From assembly GCF_002113125.1 (NCBI RefSeq), contig NZ_NEJP01000025.1, positions 23,366-87,365 on the forward strand: a stretch of 64,000 bases of DNA, given 5' to 3'. Positions 7,850 through 17,853 of the stretch are shown here, in pieces. Position numbers and translations under genes: made by a program. Within the stretch, counting starts at the first letter, position 1; the number at the start of each line of letters is the position of its first letter. The notes beneath the pieces were generated by a model that was not told the origin of the DNA, made no database searches, and saw nothing but the letters and a program-made list of their open reading frames with translations. The stretch comes from Pseudomonas sp. B20(2017). GTDB lineage: Bacteria > Pseudomonadota > Gammaproteobacteria > Pseudomonadales > Pseudomonadaceae.

Positions 7850-8803
7850 ATGTCTGTGTTCACCCCCCTGGCTCGGCCCGAGCTGGAAACCTTTCTCGCC
7901 CCTTACGGGCTCGGCCGTCTGCTCGATTTCCAGGGGATCGCCGCCGGCAGCGAAAACACCAACTTCTTCATCAGCATGGAAAAGGGCGAGTTCGTCCTGA
8001 CCCTTGTCGAGCGCGGGCCGGTGCAGGAAATGCCGTTCTTCATCGACCTGCTCGACGTGTTGCACGAAGCCGATCTGCCGGTGCCTTACGCACTGCGCAC
8101 CACTGACGGCGTGGCCCTGCGCGAGCTGAAAGGCAAACCGGCGCTGCTGCAACCGCGCCTGGCCGGCAAGCACATCAAGCAGGCCAACGCCCAGCATTGC
8201 GCGCAGGTCGGTGACTTGCAGGCGCATCTGCATCTGGCGACCCAGGGCGACAACATGATCAAGCGCAAGACCGATCGTGGCCTGGACTGGATGCTGGGAG
8301 AGGGCACGCAGTTTCTTTCGCACCTGAGCGACGAACCGCGCGCACTGCTGCAAACCGCGCTGGACGAAATCACTCAACAGAAAGAGAAAATTCTCGCGCT
8401 GCCACGGGCGAACATCCACGCCGACCTGTTCCGCGACAATGCGATGTTCGAAGGCACGCACCTGACCGGGCTGATCGACTTCTACAACGCCTGCTCCGGG
8501 CCGATGCTCTATGACGTGGCGATTGCCCTGAACGACTGGTGTTCGGACGATGACGGCCTGATCGACGGTCCACGTGCACGTGCTTTCCTGGGTGCTTATG
8601 CGGCGCTGCGCCCATTCACGGCCGCTGAGGCCGAGTTGTGGCCGACAATGCTGCGAGTGGCGTGCGTGCGGTTCTGGCTATCGCGCCTGATTGCGGCGGA
8701 ATCGTTCGCCGGGCAGGACGTGCTGATTCACGATCCGAAAGAGTTCGAGCAGCGTCTGGCGCAGCGTCAGACGGTCAGCACGCCGCTACCTTTCGCCCTG
8801 TAA
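7850..8803 (+). CDS. thrB: homoserine kinase (APH-fold type)
   Basis: Phosphorylates L-homoserine for threonine synthesis. The 317-residue protein is of the aminoglycoside-phosphotransferase fold used by Pseudomonas, not the GHMP kinase used by E. coli. Visible motifs are GSENTNFFI (nucleotide loop, about 33-41), the catalytic loop ANIHADLFRDNAMF, and GLIDFYNAC, whose Asp binds metal. It ends at a shared terminator with the convergent znuA. Confidence 0.93.
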   Translation: MSVFTPLARPELETFLAPYGLGRLLDFQGIAAGSENTNFFISMEKGEFVLTLVERGPVQEMPFFIDLLDVLHEADLPVPYALRTTDGVALRELKGKPALLQPRLAGKHIKQANAQHCAQVGDLQAHLHLATQGDNMIKRKTDRGLDWMLGEGTQFLSHLSDEPRALLQTALDEITQQKEKILALPRANIHADLFRDNAMFEGTHLTGLIDFYNACSGPMLYDVAIALNDWCSDDDGLIDGPRARAFLGAYAALRPFTAAEAELWPTMLRVACVRFWLSRLIAAESFAGQDVLIHDPKEFEQRLAQRQTVSTPLPFAL

Positions 8804-8807
8804 AAGA

Positions 8808-8839
8808 AAAAACCGCAGCCTGCAGGCTGCGGTTTTTTT
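8808..8839. terminator. bidirectional terminator between thrB and znuA
   Basis: The stem AAACCGCAGCC/GGCTGCGGTTT is flanked by A-rich sequence on one side and T7 on the other, so it can end both convergent transcripts. Confidence 0.9.
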
Positions 8840-8842
8840 GTA

Positions 8843-9772
8843 TCAGAGCGATTCGAGACAACCCGCCAGATCATTCCCCAGCTTCTCCAGCACTTGCTCG
8901 TAACCCTGAGCCGTCGCTGGCGTGTACCCGCCCAATGCATCCAGCTCCGCCAGCTTCACCGGCAGGCCCGCCACCAGCGTTTCGGCCAGGCGTGGACGCA
9001 GCGGCGGCTCACTGAACACGCATGTCTTGCCGACCTCCTGCAACCGCGCGCGCATCGCCGCCACATGCTGGGCGCCCGGCTGCACTTCCGCCGCGACGCT
9101 GAACACGCCGGTGTGTTTCAGGCCGTAGGCGTCTTCGAAGTAGTCGAAGGCTTCGTGGAAGACGAAGTAGGGTTTGCCTTCAACACTGGCCAGGCGTTTC
9201 TTCAAACGCTGATCCAGTGCATCCAGACGCTCGTCGAACGCTTTGGCGTTGCTCTGATAGCGCTCGGCATTGGCCGGGTCTGCAGCGCTCAGGTCAGCGG
9301 CCATTTTGTCGGCAATAACCCGCGCGTTCACCGGTGATAGCCACAAATGCGCATCGAGGCTGCCCGGGCGATGGTCGTGATCGTGTTCGTCGGCTTCTTC
9401 GGCATGGGAATGGCTGTCCGCAGCGAAGCGGCGCAGCTTCATGCCCGGCAGGTCTTGTACGGCAACGCTCGGCAGCGTACGACCGTTCAGCACGCGAGGC
9501 AGGAAACCTTCCATGTCCGGGCCGATCCAGTACAGCAGGTCCACCGATTGCACCTTGCGCACGTCGGACGGACGCAACGCGTAGTTATGCGGCGAAGCGC
9601 CCGGTGGCAGCAGCACTTCCGGAATCGCCACGCCGTCCTGCACCGCAGCGGCAATCAATTGCAGGGGCTTGATGCTGGTGAGGACTCTGACCTCGGCCTG
9701 AGCCGGACCGATCAGCAGAAAACCGGTGATGAATACGACAAAAACAGAAAAAAGTCGGGACACGATGACCAC
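8843..9772 (-). CDS. znuA: high-affinity zinc ABC transporter, periplasmic binding protein ZnuA
   Basis: 309 residues. A signal peptide ends at AQA (about 26). It has the cluster A-I fold motifs GASPHNYALRPSD with a metal-binding His, a His/Asp-rich loop (HSHAEEADEHDHDH, about residues 121-134) typical of ZnuA, LDAHLWLSP, and FHEAFDYF with further His ligands. It captures periplasmic Zn2+ for ZnuBC. It is divergent from zur-znuC-znuB across a 57-bp interval that carries a probable Zur box, so all four genes should respond to zinc together. Confidence 0.95.
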   Translation of the reverse strand: MVIVSRLFSVFVVFITGFLLIGPAQAEVRVLTSIKPLQLIAAAVQDGVAIPEVLLPPGASPHNYALRPSDVRKVQSVDLLYWIGPDMEGFLPRVLNGRTLPSVAVQDLPGMKLRRFAADSHSHAEEADEHDHDHRPGSLDAHLWLSPVNARVIADKMAADLSAADPANAERYQSNAKAFDERLDALDQRLKKRLASVEGKPYFVFHEAFDYFEDAYGLKHTGVFSVAAEVQPGAQHVAAMRARLQEVGKTCVFSEPPLRPRLAETLVAGLPVKLAELDALGGYTPATAQGYEQVLEKLGNDLAGCLESL

Positions 9773-9786
9773 TCAATGAGGCGAGA

Positions 9787-9806
9787 ACGGGTAACATAAT
9801 AACGTC
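9787..9806. promoter_or_regulatory. probable Zur box between znuA and zur
   Basis: AT-rich imperfect palindrome GTAACATAATAAC at 9791-9803 in the only intergenic space between the divergent znuA and zur genes. It resembles the gammaproteobacterial Zur consensus, which has TGTTATA/TATAACA half sites, but is not a perfect match. One operator here would control both directions. Confidence 0.6.
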
Positions 9807-9829
9807 TCTAACCAAACTCGTCGCCGCTC

Positions 9830-10311
9830 ATGCCTATTACACCGATTGCCAGCCGTCCCCACGACCACTCGCACTGCGTTCACAGCGCGCTGTCCGAGGC
9901 CGATGCCCTGTGTGCACAGAAAGGCCTGCGCCTGACCGCGCTGCGCCGGCGCGTGCTGGAACTGGTCTGGCAAAGCCACAAGCCGCTGGGTGCCTACGAC
10001 ATTCTGGCGGTGCTCAGCGAGCAGGACGGCCGCCGCGCCGCGCCGCCGACCGTATACCGGGCGCTGGATTTCCTGCTGGAAAACGGTCTGGTGCACCGCA
10101 TTTCCTCGCTCAACGCCTTTGTCGGCTGCGTTCACCCGAAACATTCGCACCAGGGCCAGTTCCTGATTTGCCGCGAATGCCACGCCGCCATCGAACTTGA
10201 GCAAAAAACCATCAGCGACGCTATCGTCCACAGCGCCAGGGACGTCGGCTTCATTGTTGAGGCCCAGACCGTCGAAGTGGTCGGCCTCTGCTCCGGTTGC
10301 CGGGGGGCTTG

Positions 10312-10312
<1 letters not shown>
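9830..10312 (+). CDS. zur: zinc uptake regulator Zur (Fur family)
   Basis: 160 residues. It has a winged-helix N-terminal domain with LRLTALRRRVLELV and PPTVYRALDFLLENGLVHRI, then a metal-binding dimerisation domain with a His-rich stretch (VHPKHSHQGQF) and two Cys pairs, CRECH and CSGC, for the structural zinc. An N-terminal HDHSHCVH patch is also metal-like. Zn-bound Zur represses znu genes. The stop codon shares one base with the znuC start (TGATG), so zur-znuC-znuB is an autoregulated operon. Confidence 0.94.
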
Positions 10313-11089
<777 letters not shown>

Positions 11090-11097
<8 letters not shown>

Positions 11098-11878
11098 TTT
11101 TCTGTTTTACGCCCTGCTTGCAGGTCTGGCGCTGGCGGTGGTCGCGGGGCCGCTCGGCTCGTTTGTGGTCTGGCGGCGCATGGCCTATTTCGGCGACACC
11201 CTGTCCCACGCCGCGCTGCTCGGCGTGGCCTTGGGCTTTCTGCTGGATGTCAGCCCGACTGTCGCGGTCACCGTCGGCTGCCTGCTGTTGGCGGTGCTGC
11301 TGGTGACCCTGCAACAACGCCAGCCGCTGGCGTCCGACACCCTTTTGGGAATTCTCGCACCGAGCACGCTCTCCCTCGGGCTGGTGGTACTAAGCTTCAT
11401 GCATGAAGTGCGGATCGACCTGATGGCCTATCTGTTCGGCGACCTGCTGGCGATCAGCCCGGCCGATCTGGCGTGGATCCTCGGCGGCAGCGCGGCGGTG
11501 CTGGTGTTGCTGGTGACGCTGTGGCGCCCGCTGCTGGCGATCACCGTGCACGAGGAACTGGCCAAAGTCGAAGGCCTGCCGGTCGCCGGTTTACGTATGG
11601 CGCTGATGCTGTTGATCGCAGTAGTGATCGCGGTGGCGATGAAAATCGTCGGTGTATTGCTGATTACTTCGCTGTTGATCATCCCGGCGGCTGCGGCACA
11701 ACGTCACGCCCGTTCGCCGGAGCAGATGGCACTGGGCGCGAGCGTGCTGGGCATGCTCGCCGTGTGTGGCGGGCTGGCGCTGTCCTGGTTCAAGGACACC
11801 CCGGCCGGCCCGTCAATCGTTGTGACAGCGGCCGCACTGTTTCTGCTGACTTTTGTTCTGCCCCGTCGAGGGGTGTAG
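11090..11878 (+). CDS. znuB: zinc ABC transporter permease ZnuB
   Basis: 262 residues, start ATG 11090 (MADFLFYALLAG) overlapping the znuC stop by 8 bp. It is a multi-spanning inner-membrane protein of the ABC-3 family, beginning with a hydrophobic helix followed by GPLGSFVVWRRMAYFGDTLSHAALLG, which is the family signature. Many further hydrophobic segments follow. It forms the channel of the Zn2+ importer with ZnuC and ZnuA. Confidence 0.94.
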
Positions 11879-11915
11879 ACTTGCTCGTTTTTTGCGCAAA
11901 TAGAGAGTCGCAGGA

Positions 11916-12629
11916 ATGAAGCCGTTCGCCTCCCGTTATCTGCTCCTTGTGGCCTTTTCAGTGCTGCTGGGCGCCTGCCAAAGCACGCCGCCGGTGGCCG
12001 AAGTCCCCGATGCGCGGGCCACGGCCATCGCACAGCTGGAGCAAAGCCTGGCCAGCAGCGAACTGGCCACTGCCGAAGACCAGTTGGCAGCCTTGCAGGC
12101 CGAGACACCCAACGATCAATCCCTTGAGCAATACCAGCGTCAGTTGGCCGAAGCCTATCTGCGTCGCAGCCAGATCGTCCTGCAGAAGGGCGATGTGAAC
12201 GCGGCCGCGACCGCACTGGCCCGTGCCCGCGTGCTGATGCCCAAGGCCCCGGCGCTTACCGGTGGCGTCAATGGCGCGATCACCGAAGCGCGCAAGGCTG
12301 AACTGGAGAAAGCCGAAGCAGCGCTCCAGGCCGCGGAAGCCAAGCCGAAAGCCAAGGTGATCGATCCAACTGCCGAGAGCACCACGGTTGCGCTGAACAT
12401 CACCGATAGCCGCAAACTTCGCCGCCAACTGGATGCGATCGCCGCCGATGTGGTGAATTACGACTGTGCGGTGAGCATTCAGGCCCCGCGCACCAATGAC
12501 TACCCGTGGCTGGCGACGCTGATTACCAAGCGCGTGAAGAAGCTGGATCCGGATTTCGATTTGAAGATCGAGAAGCAGATTCTGCGCACCGTGCCGGCGC
12601 AGATGGTTCTGAGCCCTGCTAAACCCTAA
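11916..12629 (+). CDS. putative lipoprotein (PA5502-like)
   Basis: 237 residues. A lipoprotein signal peptide ends in LLGAC with Cys21 as the lipidation site. The mature part is Ala/Gln/Glu-rich and predicted helical up to about residue 155, with TPR-like regularity (LRRSQIVLQKGDVNAAATALARARVLMP), followed by a compact C-terminal domain. It lies 37 bp after znuB, but it is found downstream of znu in pseudomonads without a known role in zinc uptake. Function unknown. Confidence 0.75.
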   Translation: MKPFASRYLLLVAFSVLLGACQSTPPVAEVPDARATAIAQLEQSLASSELATAEDQLAALQAETPNDQSLEQYQRQLAEAYLRRSQIVLQKGDVNAAATALARARVLMPKAPALTGGVNGAITEARKAELEKAEAALQAAEAKPKAKVIDPTAESTTVALNITDSRKLRRQLDAIAADVVNYDCAVSIQAPRTNDYPWLATLITKRVKKLDPDFDLKIEKQILRTVPAQMVLSPAKP

Positions 12630-12651
12630 AAGCTTCGTCGGAACGCCGCCC

Positions 12652-12722
12652 GGAGCAAGCCCGCTCCCACATTGGTTCTGTGTCGTACACGAACTAAATG
12701 TGGGAGCGGGCTTGCTCGCGAA
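12652..12722. repeat. REPIN (pair of inverted REP sequences)
   Basis: Two inverted copies of the REP core (GGGAGCGGGCTTGCTC on the plus strand at 12700-12715, its complement at about 12654-12669) enclose about 28 bp. It lies between the lipoprotein gene and katE, which are convergent. Confidence 0.9.
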
Positions 12723-12748
12723 GGCGTCCTTTCAGTCAACCAACAGCC

Positions 12749-14890
12749 TTAAGCTGGAATAGCCTTGGCCTTGGGCTCCCGGTCCCAAACCCGATGCTGC
12801 CCGATCGCCGCAAAGAATGGCTTGGTCAGCGCGCCTACATCCTTGCCCTCCAGCAATCCGGCATCCATCTCCAGCTTCAGCAAGCCCAGCAACTGTTTGG
12901 CCTCGCCATGCAGCGCGATTGCCTTCAAGTGTTTGTACGCCTCCAGCAGGTAGTGCAACGCCACGCCGTCACCGCTCAACGCCTTGACCGACGCCGCGCC
13001 ACCCGGTACGAACACCGCGTCGAACGCCACTGAAGGCAAACCTTCCATCGACGCATCCACCGCGAGGCTTTTGCCATCGGCGGTCTTCACCGGCGCTGAG
13101 GTCGGGCCGAGCAGTTTGGCGTGCGCTCCTTCTGCCGCCAGCGCCTTCTTCATCGCTTCAATCGCCGCACCATCGACGCCGTTGCCCGCGAGGATTGCGA
13201 CTTTTCGCGTCTTGATGTTCTCCGGCAGCAGGTTGGCCTGACTCAACGCTGGCGAGCGATCCAGTGATGTTTTCGACACGTCCACAGTACCTTTGCCTGG
13301 CGCTGGCAGACCCAGGTTGGCCGCCACGCGTTTGGCCAGCTCCAGATCGATGTTGGCGAGAATCTCGTTCACTTCCCGCGCCCGGATGAATTCCCGCTCA
13401 ACCTTGCCCAACTCGAAGCTGTAGGCAGCGATGATGTGCTCTTTCTCATGCGGGCTCATGCTGTTGAAAAAAAGCCGCGCCTGGGAGAAGTGGTCACTGA
13501 ACGATTCGCTGCGCTGACGGATCTTGTTGGCGTCGATGCGCTCCGGATAACTTTCGAACCCGCCGTCCTGCGCAGCCGGCGGGGTTTCCTTCGGCCAGCC
13601 GCCATCGATGGAATTCGGTTCGTAGGACGCGCGACCCTTGTCGATCACCGTGCGGTGCTGGGCGTCGCGCTGGCCGTTGTGGAATGGCGCGACCGGGCGA
13701 TTGATCGGCAGCTCATGAAAGTTCGGCCCGCCGAGTCGGCTGATCTGCGTGTCGGTGTAGGAAAACAGCCGGCCTTGCAGCAATGGGTCATTGGAGAAGT
13801 CGATGCCCGGCACGATATGGCCCGGGCAGAACGCTACCTGCTCGGTCTCGGCGAAGAAATTGTCCGGGTTGCGGTTGAGGGTCATCTTGCCCAGCGGCGT
13901 GATCGGAACGATTTCCTCGGGAATCAGTTTGGTCGGGTCGAGGATGTCGAAGTCGAAGTCATGCTCGTTTTCCTCTTCGATGACCTGAACGCCGAGTTCC
14001 CATTCCGGGTAGTCACCCATTTCGATGGCTTCCCACAGATCGCGCCGATGGTAGTCGGTGTCTTTACCCGCAAGTTTTTGCGCCTCGTCCCACACCAGCG
14101 AACAGGTGCCGGCGGTGGGGCGCCAGTGGAATTTGACGAAGCGCGATTTGCCCTCGGCATTGATCAGCCGGAAGGTGTGCACGCCGAAGCCCTGCATGCT
14201 GCGCAGGCTTTTCGGGATGGCCCGGTCGGACATGGCCCAGATCACCATGTGCGCCGATTCCGGTACCAGCGACACAAAATCCCAGAACGTGTCGTGAGCC
14301 GAGCCGCCGGTGGGGATCTCGTTATGCGGTTCGGGTTTCACCGCGTGGACGAAGTCAGGAAACTTGATCGCGTCCTGAATGAAGAACACCGGCATGTTAT
14401 TGCCGACCAGATCGAAGTTGCCTTCGTCGGTGAAGAACTTCACGGCAAAACCGCGCACGTCACGCACGGTGTCGCCGGAGCCGCGCGGCCCCTGGACCGT
14501 GGAAAAGCGCACGAACACCGGAGTTTTCTTCCCCGGATCCTGCAGGAAACCGGCCTTGGTCAGCGCCGAATGGTTCTCGTAGCTTTGAAAGAATCCATGG
14601 GCGCCGGTGCCGCGGGCGTGAACGATGCGCTCGGGAATCCGTTCATGGTCAAAGTGCGTGATCTTCTCACGCATGATGAAGTCTTCCAGCAGCGACGGCC
14701 CGCGAGCCCCGGCCTTGAGGGTGTTCTGGTTATCAGCAATTTTCACGCCCTGGTTTGTGCGCAGGGCCTGACCGGTGGCGTCGGAGCGAAATTTTTCCAG
14801 GCTGTCGAGTTTGGCGTTGGTGTTGGCGCGATCCGGGGTATCAGTGCCGGCCAGTTGGCTTTTGTCATCGGCAGGTTTCTTGGTACTCAT
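12749..14890 (-). CDS. katE: large-subunit monofunctional catalase HPII
   Basis: 713 residues, the length of clade 2 large-subunit catalases. The active-site segment RIVHARGTGAHGFF carries the catalytic His, FVRFSTVQGPRGSGDT follows, and RLFSYTDTQISRLG supplies the proximal Tyr for heme. After the catalase core (to about 540) comes a C-terminal flavodoxin/GATase1-like domain (KVAILAGNGVDG...FVPGGAASVKAL) characteristic of HPII. It breaks down H2O2 in the cytoplasm and in related bacteria is RpoS-controlled. A GTCCCGG/CCGGGAC hairpin lies in the leader just before the start. Confidence 0.95.
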   Translation of the reverse strand: MSTKKPADDKSQLAGTDTPDRANTNAKLDSLEKFRSDATGQALRTNQGVKIADNQNTLKAGARGPSLLEDFIMREKITHFDHERIPERIVHARGTGAHGFFQSYENHSALTKAGFLQDPGKKTPVFVRFSTVQGPRGSGDTVRDVRGFAVKFFTDEGNFDLVGNNMPVFFIQDAIKFPDFVHAVKPEPHNEIPTGGSAHDTFWDFVSLVPESAHMVIWAMSDRAIPKSLRSMQGFGVHTFRLINAEGKSRFVKFHWRPTAGTCSLVWDEAQKLAGKDTDYHRRDLWEAIEMGDYPEWELGVQVIEEENEHDFDFDILDPTKLIPEEIVPITPLGKMTLNRNPDNFFAETEQVAFCPGHIVPGIDFSNDPLLQGRLFSYTDTQISRLGGPNFHELPINRPVAPFHNGQRDAQHRTVIDKGRASYEPNSIDGGWPKETPPAAQDGGFESYPERIDANKIRQRSESFSDHFSQARLFFNSMSPHEKEHIIAAYSFELGKVEREFIRAREVNEILANIDLELAKRVAANLGLPAPGKGTVDVSKTSLDRSPALSQANLLPENIKTRKVAILAGNGVDGAAIEAMKKALAAEGAHAKLLGPTSAPVKTADGKSLAVDASMEGLPSVAFDAVFVPGGAASVKALSGDGVALHYLLEAYKHLKAIALHGEAKQLLGLLKLEMDAGLLEGKDVGALTKPFFAAIGQHRVWDREPKAKAIPA

Positions 14891-14909
14891 CAGTCATGAA
14901 CTCCTGTTT

Positions 14910-14930
14910 GTCCCGGGATTGCTCCGGGAC
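14910..14930 (-). promoter_or_regulatory. hairpin in the katE 5' leader
   Basis: A perfect 7-bp inverted repeat GTCCCGG/CCGGGAC with a 7-nt loop lies 20 bp before the katE ATG. It has no U-tract, so it is not a standard terminator. It may affect mRNA stability or translation. Confidence 0.5.
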
Positions 14931-15150
14931 GCTTGAGTGTTTCCCAGGCACGGCACCCAGGGTTTTCAAGTCGCTTAAGTAGTGACTGACGAGGGTTTCG
15001 GGCGTTCCTTTTTTATGACCTTTGATCCTGTTATTGCCAAATCGAAGGTTATTTGCGAAATAAATGCTAAGAACCTCTATACGGACAGGCTAAAATGCGC
15101 GCCCGGCTAACCGCTGATCCTTTTCCAACGCGCCCCACAAGGTTCGCTAC

Positions 15151-16158
15151 GTGATCGAGTTTCAAAACGTCCATAAGACTTACCGCGTCGCCGGTAAGGA
15201 CATCACCGCGCTGCACCCGACCAGCTTCTCCATCGAGAACGGTCAGGTGTTCGGCCTGATTGGCCATTCCGGCGCGGGAAAAAGTACCCTGCTGCGTCTG
15301 ATCAATCGCCTGGAGCAATCCAGTGGCGGCAAGATCATCGTCGACGGTGAAGAAGTCACCGCGCTGGACGCCAACGGCCTGCGCCGTTTCCGTCAGCAGG
15401 TCGGGATGATCTTCCAGCACTTCAACCTGCTGGCGTCCAAGACCGTGGCTGACAACGTCGCGCTGCCGCTGACCCTGGCCGGTGAACTGTCCCGCGCCGA
15501 GATCGACCAGCGTGTGGCCGAGTTGCTGGCGCGGGTCGGTCTGTCCGATCACGCCAAAAAGTACCCGGCACAGCTGTCCGGCGGTCAGAAGCAGCGCGTC
15601 GGCATCGCCCGCGCTCTGGCGACCAAGCCGAAAATCCTGCTGTGCGATGAAGCCACCAGCGCCCTCGACCCGCAGACCACTGCATCGGTCCTGCAACTGT
15701 TGGCCGAGATCAACCGTGAGCTGAAGCTGACCATCGTCCTGATTACTCACGAGATGGATGTGATCCGCCGCGTGTGCGATCAGGTCGGCGTAATGGATGC
15801 CGGTGTAATCGTCGAGCAAGGTTCGGTGGCTGATGTGTTCCTGCATCCGAAGCACCCGACCACCAAGCGCTTCGTGCAGGAAAGCGAGCAGATCGACGAA
15901 AGCGAGCAGCGCGATGACTTCGCTCACGTGCCGGGCCGCATCGTGCGTCTGACCTTCCAGGGCGAAGCGACCTACGCGCCGTTGCTCGGTACTGTCGCCC
16001 GGGAAACTGGTGTGGACTACAGCATCCTGGCCGGTCGTATCGACCGCATCAAAGACATTCCTTACGGGCAATTGACCCTCGCCGTCACCGGTGGCGACAT
16101 GGAAGCGGCGTTCGCCCGCTTTACCGCCGCTGACGTTCACATGGAGGTGTTGCGCTGA
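15151..16158 (+). CDS. metN: methionine ABC transporter ATP-binding protein MetN
   Basis: 335 residues from a GTG start (VIEFQNVHKTY) with AAGG upstream. Walker A GHSGAGKST, signature LSGGQKQR, Walker B ILLCDEAT and the switch His in ITHEMD are present. The C-terminal roughly 70 residues form the NIL (ACT-like) domain that in MetN binds methionine and inhibits transport. It is the first gene of metN-metI-metQ; the metN stop shares a base with the metI start. Confidence 0.94.
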   Translation: MIEFQNVHKTYRVAGKDITALHPTSFSIENGQVFGLIGHSGAGKSTLLRLINRLEQSSGGKIIVDGEEVTALDANGLRRFRQQVGMIFQHFNLLASKTVADNVALPLTLAGELSRAEIDQRVAELLARVGLSDHAKKYPAQLSGGQKQRVGIARALATKPKILLCDEATSALDPQTTASVLQLLAEINRELKLTIVLITHEMDVIRRVCDQVGVMDAGVIVEQGSVADVFLHPKHPTTKRFVQESEQIDESEQRDDFAHVPGRIVRLTFQGEATYAPLLGTVARETGVDYSILAGRIDRIKDIPYGQLTLAVTGGDMEAAFARFTAADVHMEVLR

Positions 16159-16832
16159 TGGAAGACCTGATGAGTTTCTTCACCAATATCGACTGGTACG
16201 AAATCTGGCTCGCCACCGGCGACACCATGATGATGCTCGGCGGTTCGCTGCTGTTCACCGTGCTGCTCGGCCTGCCGCTGGGCGTGCTGCTGTTCCTGTG
16301 CAGCCCGCGTCAGTTGCTCGAAGCCAAAGGCGTGTACGCGCTGCTGTCGCTGGTGGTGAACATCCTGCGTTCACTGCCGTTCATTATTCTGTTGATCGTG
16401 ATGATTCCGTTCACCGTGCTGATCACCGGCACCTCGCTGGGCGTGGCCGGTGCGATTCCGCCGCTGGTAGTGGGTGCGACGCCGTTCTTCGCGCGGCTGG
16501 TGGAAACCGCCCTGCGTGAAGTCGATCGCGGCATCATCGAAGCGACCCAGTCGATGGGCGCGACCACCCGCCAGATCATCATGAACGCCTTGCTGCCGGA
16601 GGCCCGTCCGGGCATCTTCGCAGCGATTACGGTGACGGCGATTACACTGGTTTCCTACACGGCCATGGCCGGTGTGGTCGGTGCCGGTGGACTGGGTGAC
16701 CTGGCGATCCGTTTCGGCTATCAGCGGTTCCAGACTGACGTGATGATCGTGACCGTGGTGTTGCTGCTGATTCTGGTGCAAGTGCTGCAAATGGTAGGTG
16801 ACCGACTGGTCGTACACTTCTCGCGCAAATAA
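16158..16832 (+). CDS. metI: methionine ABC transporter permease MetI
   Basis: 224 residues with about five hydrophobic spans and the permease EAA loop EATQSMGATTRQIIMNALLPEA. It is an inner-membrane partner of MetN. The start ATG overlaps the metN TGA by one base, indicating coupling. Confidence 0.93.
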   Translation: MEDLMSFFTNIDWYEIWLATGDTMMMLGGSLLFTVLLGLPLGVLLFLCSPRQLLEAKGVYALLSLVVNILRSLPFIILLIVMIPFTVLITGTSLGVAGAIPPLVVGATPFFARLVETALREVDRGIIEATQSMGATTRQIIMNALLPEARPGIFAAITVTAITLVSYTAMAGVVGAGGLGDLAIRFGYQRFQTDVMIVTVVLLLILVQVLQMVGDRLVVHFSRK

Positions 16833-16906
16833 CCGGTTTTGTAATGACATGAGCCGGCCATTCGCTGGCAGGCGCCAGACGGGCGCCGTAAAAAGGAGTT
16901 AGCTGA

Positions 16907-17680
16907 ATGAAAAAACTGATCGTTGCCCTGGCTGCCGTTGCAGCGTTCTCGGCCCACGCCGACGAAACCCTGACCGTTGCTGCCACCCCGGTGCCGCACG
17001 CGGAAATCCTCGAGTTCGTGAAGCCGGTACTGGCCAAAGAAGGCGTGGATCTGAAGGTCAAGGTCTTCACCGATTACGTTCAGCCGAACGTCCAGGTGGC
17101 CGAGAAGCGTCTGGACGCCAACTTCTTCCAGCACCAGCCGTACCTCGATGAGTTCAATAAGGCCAAGGGCACCAGCCTGGTTTCCGTGACCGGCGTGCAC
17201 CTGGAACCACTGGGCGCCTACTCCAGCAAGTTCAAGAAAATCGAAGAGCTGCCAAGCGGCGCCAACGTGGTAATCCCGAACGACGCCACCAACGGCGGCC
17301 GTGCGCTGTTGCTGCTGGCCAAGGCCGGCGTGATCACCCTGAAGGATCCGACCAACATCCTGTCGACCGTCAAGGACATCGCCCAGAACCCGAAAGACCT
17401 GAAGATCCGTGAACTGGAAGCCGCGACCATCCCCCGCGTGCTGACCCAGGTCGACTTGGCGCTGATCAACACCAACTACGCGCTGGAAGCCAAGCTCGAT
17501 CCGTCCAAGGATGCGCTGGTCATCGAAGGCAGCGACTCGCCTTACGTGAACATCCTGGTGTCCCGCGCGGACAACAAGGACAGCGACGCCATGAAGAAAC
17601 TGGCCGCTGCGCTGCACAGCCCGGAAGTGAAGAAATTCATTACCGAGAAGTACAAAGGCGCGGTGTTGCCGGCGTTCTGA
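16907..17680 (+). CDS. metQ: methionine ABC transporter substrate-binding protein MetQ (NlpA family)
   Basis: 257 residues of the NlpA/MetQ family: TLTVAATPVPHAEILEFVKP at the N-terminus of the mature protein and FFQHQPYLDEF in the binding cleft. The signal peptide ends at SAHA and has no lipobox Cys, so unlike E. coli MetQ this copy should be a soluble periplasmic protein. A strong ribosome site AAGGAGTT precedes the ATG. It lies 74 bp after metI and ends at an intrinsic terminator. Confidence 0.92.
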   Translation: MKKLIVALAAVAAFSAHADETLTVAATPVPHAEILEFVKPVLAKEGVDLKVKVFTDYVQPNVQVAEKRLDANFFQHQPYLDEFNKAKGTSLVSVTGVHLEPLGAYSSKFKKIEELPSGANVVIPNDATNGGRALLLLAKAGVITLKDPTNILSTVKDIAQNPKDLKIRELEAATIPRVLTQVDLALINTNYALEAKLDPSKDALVIEGSDSPYVNILVSRADNKDSDAMKKLAAALHSPEVKKFITEKYKGAVLPAF

Positions 17681-17696
17681 TTCGGACTCCGCAACG

Positions 17697-17729
17697 AAAA
17701 AGGGGACGCCAGTGGCGTCCCCTTTTTTG
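17697..17729 (+). terminator. intrinsic terminator of metNIQ
   Basis: The stem AAGGGGACGCC/GGCGTCCCCTT is followed by a run of T, 17 bp after the metQ stop. Confidence 0.92.
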
Positions 17730-17747
17730 TGCCCAAAACACAGTCCC

Positions 17748-17837
17748 TGTGGGAGCGGGCTTGCCCGCGAAAGCGGTGGGTCAGATAAACATAGGTCGAC
17801 TGACACACTGCATTCGCGAGCAAGCCCGCTCCCACAT
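17748..17837. repeat. REPIN (pair of inverted REP sequences)
   Basis: REP core GGGAGCGGGCTTGCCC near 17751 and the inverted copy GAGCAAGCCCGCTCCC near 17818-17833 enclose about 50 bp. It lies between the metQ terminator and the convergent SCO gene. Confidence 0.9.
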
Positions 17838-17853
17838 TGGAACAGTGCTGTTC

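Noticed and set aside
13436..14899. 487-codon open frame opposite katE
   Set aside because: Antisense shadow of a clear catalase gene; no ribosome site and no family pattern.
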